DNA from: Sabethes cyaneus | Lineage: Eukaryota > Arthropoda > Insecta > Diptera > Culicidae | Length of the DNA stretch: 64,000 nt | Direction of reading: 5' to 3' | Assembly (NCBI RefSeq): GCF_943734655.1 | Contig: NC_071353.1 | Coordinates: forward strand, 25,406,501-25,470,500 | Part shown: in pieces, positions 62,109 through 64,000 of the stretch | Numbering within the stretch: position 1 is the first letter of the stretch | Layout: each line of letters starts with the position of its first letter | Program-made: the position numbers and the translations under genes | Notes under the pieces: generated by a model | Seen by the model: only the letters and a program-made list of their open reading frames with translations | The model's database searches: none | What the model was told of the DNA's origin: nothing

Positions 62109-62910
62109 ATGGACGCAAAAAGGGAGCTGGTGATAAGTCTGTTTTTGAAAATTTTTCAATCGTGTGATATTTTAAAGAAGCTGAAGCCACTCAGAATAAA
62201 CGAAATATTCATCTCTCGTACCATCAACTAATACATACAAGGAAATCAGTTCTTGGAAAATACTCCCCAAATGTGGCCGTAAACGCATTATAAGGACGCT
62301 GGAGGCCATCAAACGAGTTAGAGAGCTAATTTGACGGAAACCAGATCAGTCTGGACAGAAGGAAGGAACTGGGAATTTCGCAGTCAACCATTAAAAATAT
62401 TTTGAAAGATCTTCGATAGATTCCATACAAAAAACAACGGTTTTGACTGAAAATTAAAAGATTACAAGAGTCGAAAGGCAACTGTAGAATTTGGGTTTTG
62501 GACGAAAAAATATTCCTGCTACTGGATCACCACAACCAACAAAAAAATGATCGGATGTATGCAGCATATCTTTTTGATATTTCTCGGGACAAATTGACTG
62601 TTCAAAAGTTCCAGAATGTTTCCAAGGTGATGACATGTGGATGTTTCTCCAAAAATTTGAAGGTTCTTTGAACTTGGTGTTGAAATCAACACTAAATATT
62701 GCATCGATAATGTTTAGAAAAACCAATTGGTTCCAATCGTCAAAAAAACAGTACAATGCACCATACTGCTTCCAACAAGATTCTGCGCCGTCTCACCAGA
62801 CGAAAGGTGACAGGGTACAGGCTTGGTGTGAGGCTATTTTCCGGATTTTATTTCTTCGAAAGAGTAACCTGCCTCTTTGCCTGATTTTATGCCTTCAAGT
62901 TTGTTAAATT
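62109..62910 (+). pseudogene. Second maT-like transposase, heavily decayed
   Basis: Starts MDAKRELVISLFLKIFQSCD, then LKKLKPLRINEIFISRTIN and a stop. Further pieces in shifting frames are LGISQSTIKNILKDLR, IPYKKQR, VLDEKIFLLLDHHNQQ (first Asp), NDRMYAAY and YCFQQDSAPSHQTKGDRVQA with WCEAIF (second Asp). The third acidic residue region is unrecognisable. Architecture matches the maT-like pseudogene at 59.9-60.9 kb but the copies are clearly different families. Confidence 0.7.
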
Positions 62911-64000
62911 TGATCACTTTTCATAAAGATTATGAAATTCACAGTCTATTAAAAACGGCGAAGACGTATAAAAGGAGGCAAGGTAAGATGAAGCACAGCG
63001 TGTTGATACAAAACAGGTAACCAGTTAAAAGTTGAGTTACTGTTTTAGTACACTTTTAAAACTGAGAAAGTTGGAACTTTTCCTTTGAATTCTATTCATC
63101 ATTTTATTAATCTGACAAATGCGCAGGCGTTTTGAAGTTCAAAACTAGGATACATCTGTATTTCGCGTTTTTTTTTGTAGCCTAAATTTTAAGCTCTTTT
63201 TCGTTTTGAATCCACCAAAACAACCAGCTTCGGATAAGCGAGTGTTCGTGAGGCGCACTTACCAGCTTAAAACGTACAGTAGTTTGTATAACGCGCTTCC
63301 AACAAGAAGCGAGTTGTGATTCCAGTTGCGAAAATATGGCTCCTGTCAAGGCTTATTAATAAAACTGACACTGACAAAACCAGCAAGTAGGAGGCATAAT
63401 ACGTTACTGTTAGAATAACAAATAAATAGTAAAATTAAACATCAAAAAATATGAAAATGGGCTGAAATAATAACAACAGTTGTCATTTTACATTAACAAA
63501 TTGACTATTTAGCGGATAAATATAATTTTTTCCAAACAAAAACTCCGCATTACAAAAAAAGCGTTACCGAGTGGCACTAAAATATACAATTAATTCAGCA
63601 GAAAATCATACTCTAGTGAAATGCATACAGTGCCGAAGAACAAATACGGCGCTACAGCAGTAGTCTCAAACCGCGCACAATTAACTACGGCTTAGAGGGA
63701 CGGAAAGCGAATTCTCCGTAACTGTCGCCGGCGTTACCTTAACAACTGTTTGCCAAGACGGAAGTAATTCTGCACTGGAAGCGACTAATTACGTAGTGGA
63801 ATTCAAGCAACGACCGCTCCGGTTGGCTAGGCCTCTACCTTCCATCCAGTCAGCTTCAAACCGTTCGCTCTGTTTGTTCCGTGTTCGCTTTAATGCTCTC
63901 AAGGATGAAATATAATATTTAATTAACACCAGGAAACGTCTTACTAGGGAGTTCTAAACGTTCCTTTTTAAAATTATGATTCAACCGTAAAATTTAATTT
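62911..64000. other. Unassigned DNA to window end
   Basis: Contains TATAAAAG at 62967-62974, but no initiator or coding region was found with it. 63.6-63.9 kb is somewhat GC-richer. No element ends recognised. Confidence 0.3.

Noticed and set aside
62967..62974. TATAAAAG as a core promoter
   Set aside because: A single TATA word in AT-rich DNA with no initiator, coding region or transcript evidence.

Overview
The window is repeat-dense, AT-rich animal nuclear DNA. It is most probably from a mosquito (Culicidae, perhaps a culicine). That guess rests on the element mix: a transposase with DD37E spacing like the mosquito ITmD37E group, maT-like DD37D transposases, an RNase H-bearing LOA-like retrotransposon, many decayed RTE-like copies, Penelope-like elements, tRNA-derived SINEs and many short TIR elements (MITEs). 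The species call is from memory of such families and was not tested by search. I found no host protein-coding gene I could defend, and no bacterial-type operon, CRISPR array, rRNA or intact tRNA gene.

Layout. 0-1 kb: 3' end of a Penelope-like element (PLE) with a hammerhead-like RNA motif. 2.2-6.7 kb: the best preserved element, an L1/Tx1-like non-LTR retrotransposon on the minus strand with both reading frames open and joined by a TAATG stop-start overlap. 7-14 kb: a degenerate pyrimidine-rich satellite split into four blocks by nested insertions (TIR elements, a long foldback element, a hAT-like MITE). 14-18 kb: unassigned DNA. 18.7-24.5 kb: decayed RTE-like copies, one carrying a second foldback element. 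24.5-28 kb: unassigned DNA, a TIR element and a 35-bp tandem array. 28.4-35.2 kb: two adjacent mariner-type elements. The second is split by a dispersed repeat, which is split by a LOA-like retrotransposon, which is split by a piggyBac-type MITE.

35-39.8 kb: a SINE-like piece, an RTE endonuclease fragment and unassigned DNA. 39.8-42.4 kb: a second degenerate satellite built on a TCTGGTCCAAAA-like unit, with its own nested MITE. 42.4-47.5 kb: an RT fragment, a microsatellite, two MITEs and unassigned DNA. 47.5-52.7 kb: a pogo-like fragment interrupted by a tRNA-derived SINE, two RTE-like copies arranged head to head, an R1-like fragment and another RT scrap. 52.7-56.9 kb: a near-perfect head-to-head inverted dimer of a second PLE with hammerhead-like motifs near both outer ends and a 12-bp target-site duplication. 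57-64 kb: unassigned DNA, a pogo-type MITE and two maT-like transposase pseudogenes.

The window is an archaeological record of insertions. Several insertions can be dated relative to each other because the uninterrupted target is present elsewhere in the same 64 kb. The most interesting signals are the PLE inverted dimer, the covarying hammerhead-like motif in two unrelated PLE copies, and the foldback elements with very long self-complementary arms.
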